DNA of 5,185 bases from Candidatus Helarchaeota archaeon (lineage in GTDB: Archaea; Asgardarchaeota; Lokiarchaeia; Helarchaeales; HEL-GB-A), in NCBI GenBank assembly GCA_016840125.1, contig JAEOSY010000512.1:1-5185 (forward strand), read 5' to 3'. The position numbers and the translations under genes were made by a program. The notes under the pieces are model-generated. The model worked only from the letters and a program-made list of their open reading frames with translations. It had not been told where the DNA came from and did not search any database. Of this stretch, positions 5,142 through 5,185 are shown in pieces (the first letter of the stretch is position 1; each line of letters opens with the position of its first letter).

Positions 5142-5185
5142 AGAAATGAGCTGTAATTCTTCCAGAACCTTGAGATATTTCTTTA

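Noticed and set aside
1..5185. CRISPR arrays, tRNA or rRNA genes, insertion-sequence ends
   Set aside because: No regularly spaced repeats, no cloverleaf or rRNA sequence recognised, and no inverted-repeat ends with a transposase were seen.

Overview
The window reads as part of an archaeal chromosome, most likely from an Asgard-type archaeon (Promethearchaeota). The evidence is a roadblock/LC7 plus MglA-like small GTPase gene cluster, GGTGAT-type Shine-Dalgarno sites, a TATA-like element instead of -10/-35 boxes, and a zinc-ribbon/winged-helix protein. This is an inference: no rRNA or other phylogenetic marker is present, and MglA/roadblock pairs also occur in bacteria and other archaea.

Layout. 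Bases 1-594 hold no intact gene. The minus strand carries coding-like patches in shifting frames with internal stops, which looks like a decayed gene. A compact plus-strand operon then runs from about 595/624 to 4875. It contains two roadblock/LC7 reading frames overlapping by ATGA (624-1112 and 1109-1738), an MglA-like small GTPase (1742-2314), a zinc-ribbon protein with a probable C-terminal winged helix (2322-3122), a 58-residue ORF with a strong ribosome-binding site (3138-3314), and a cobalamin-binding-type radical SAM enzyme (3307-4875). Gaps are 3, 7 and 15 bases, or short overlaps. Bases 4876-5185 hold no intact gene, but the minus strand encodes a fragment resembling a parallel beta-helix (NosD/PbH1-type) repeat protein, again interrupted.

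The main sequence-level observation is that the first roadblock frame loses its last strand and helix, and these are encoded in the -1 frame just upstream of the second roadblock ATG. The two frames therefore look like one tandem-roadblock protein of about 371 residues. It is split by a missing base in a homopolymer (C6 at 1028-1033 or T7 at 1051-1057), by a real mutation, or by -1 frameshifting on the heptamer T TTT TTG.

Working model (inference): the roadblock protein is the MglB-like partner or regulator of the GTPase, and the zinc-ribbon/winged-helix protein is an adaptor or regulator. The radical SAM enzyme carries out a cobalamin-assisted modification, perhaps of the small protein encoded immediately before it. 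I know of no described system with this exact gene set.
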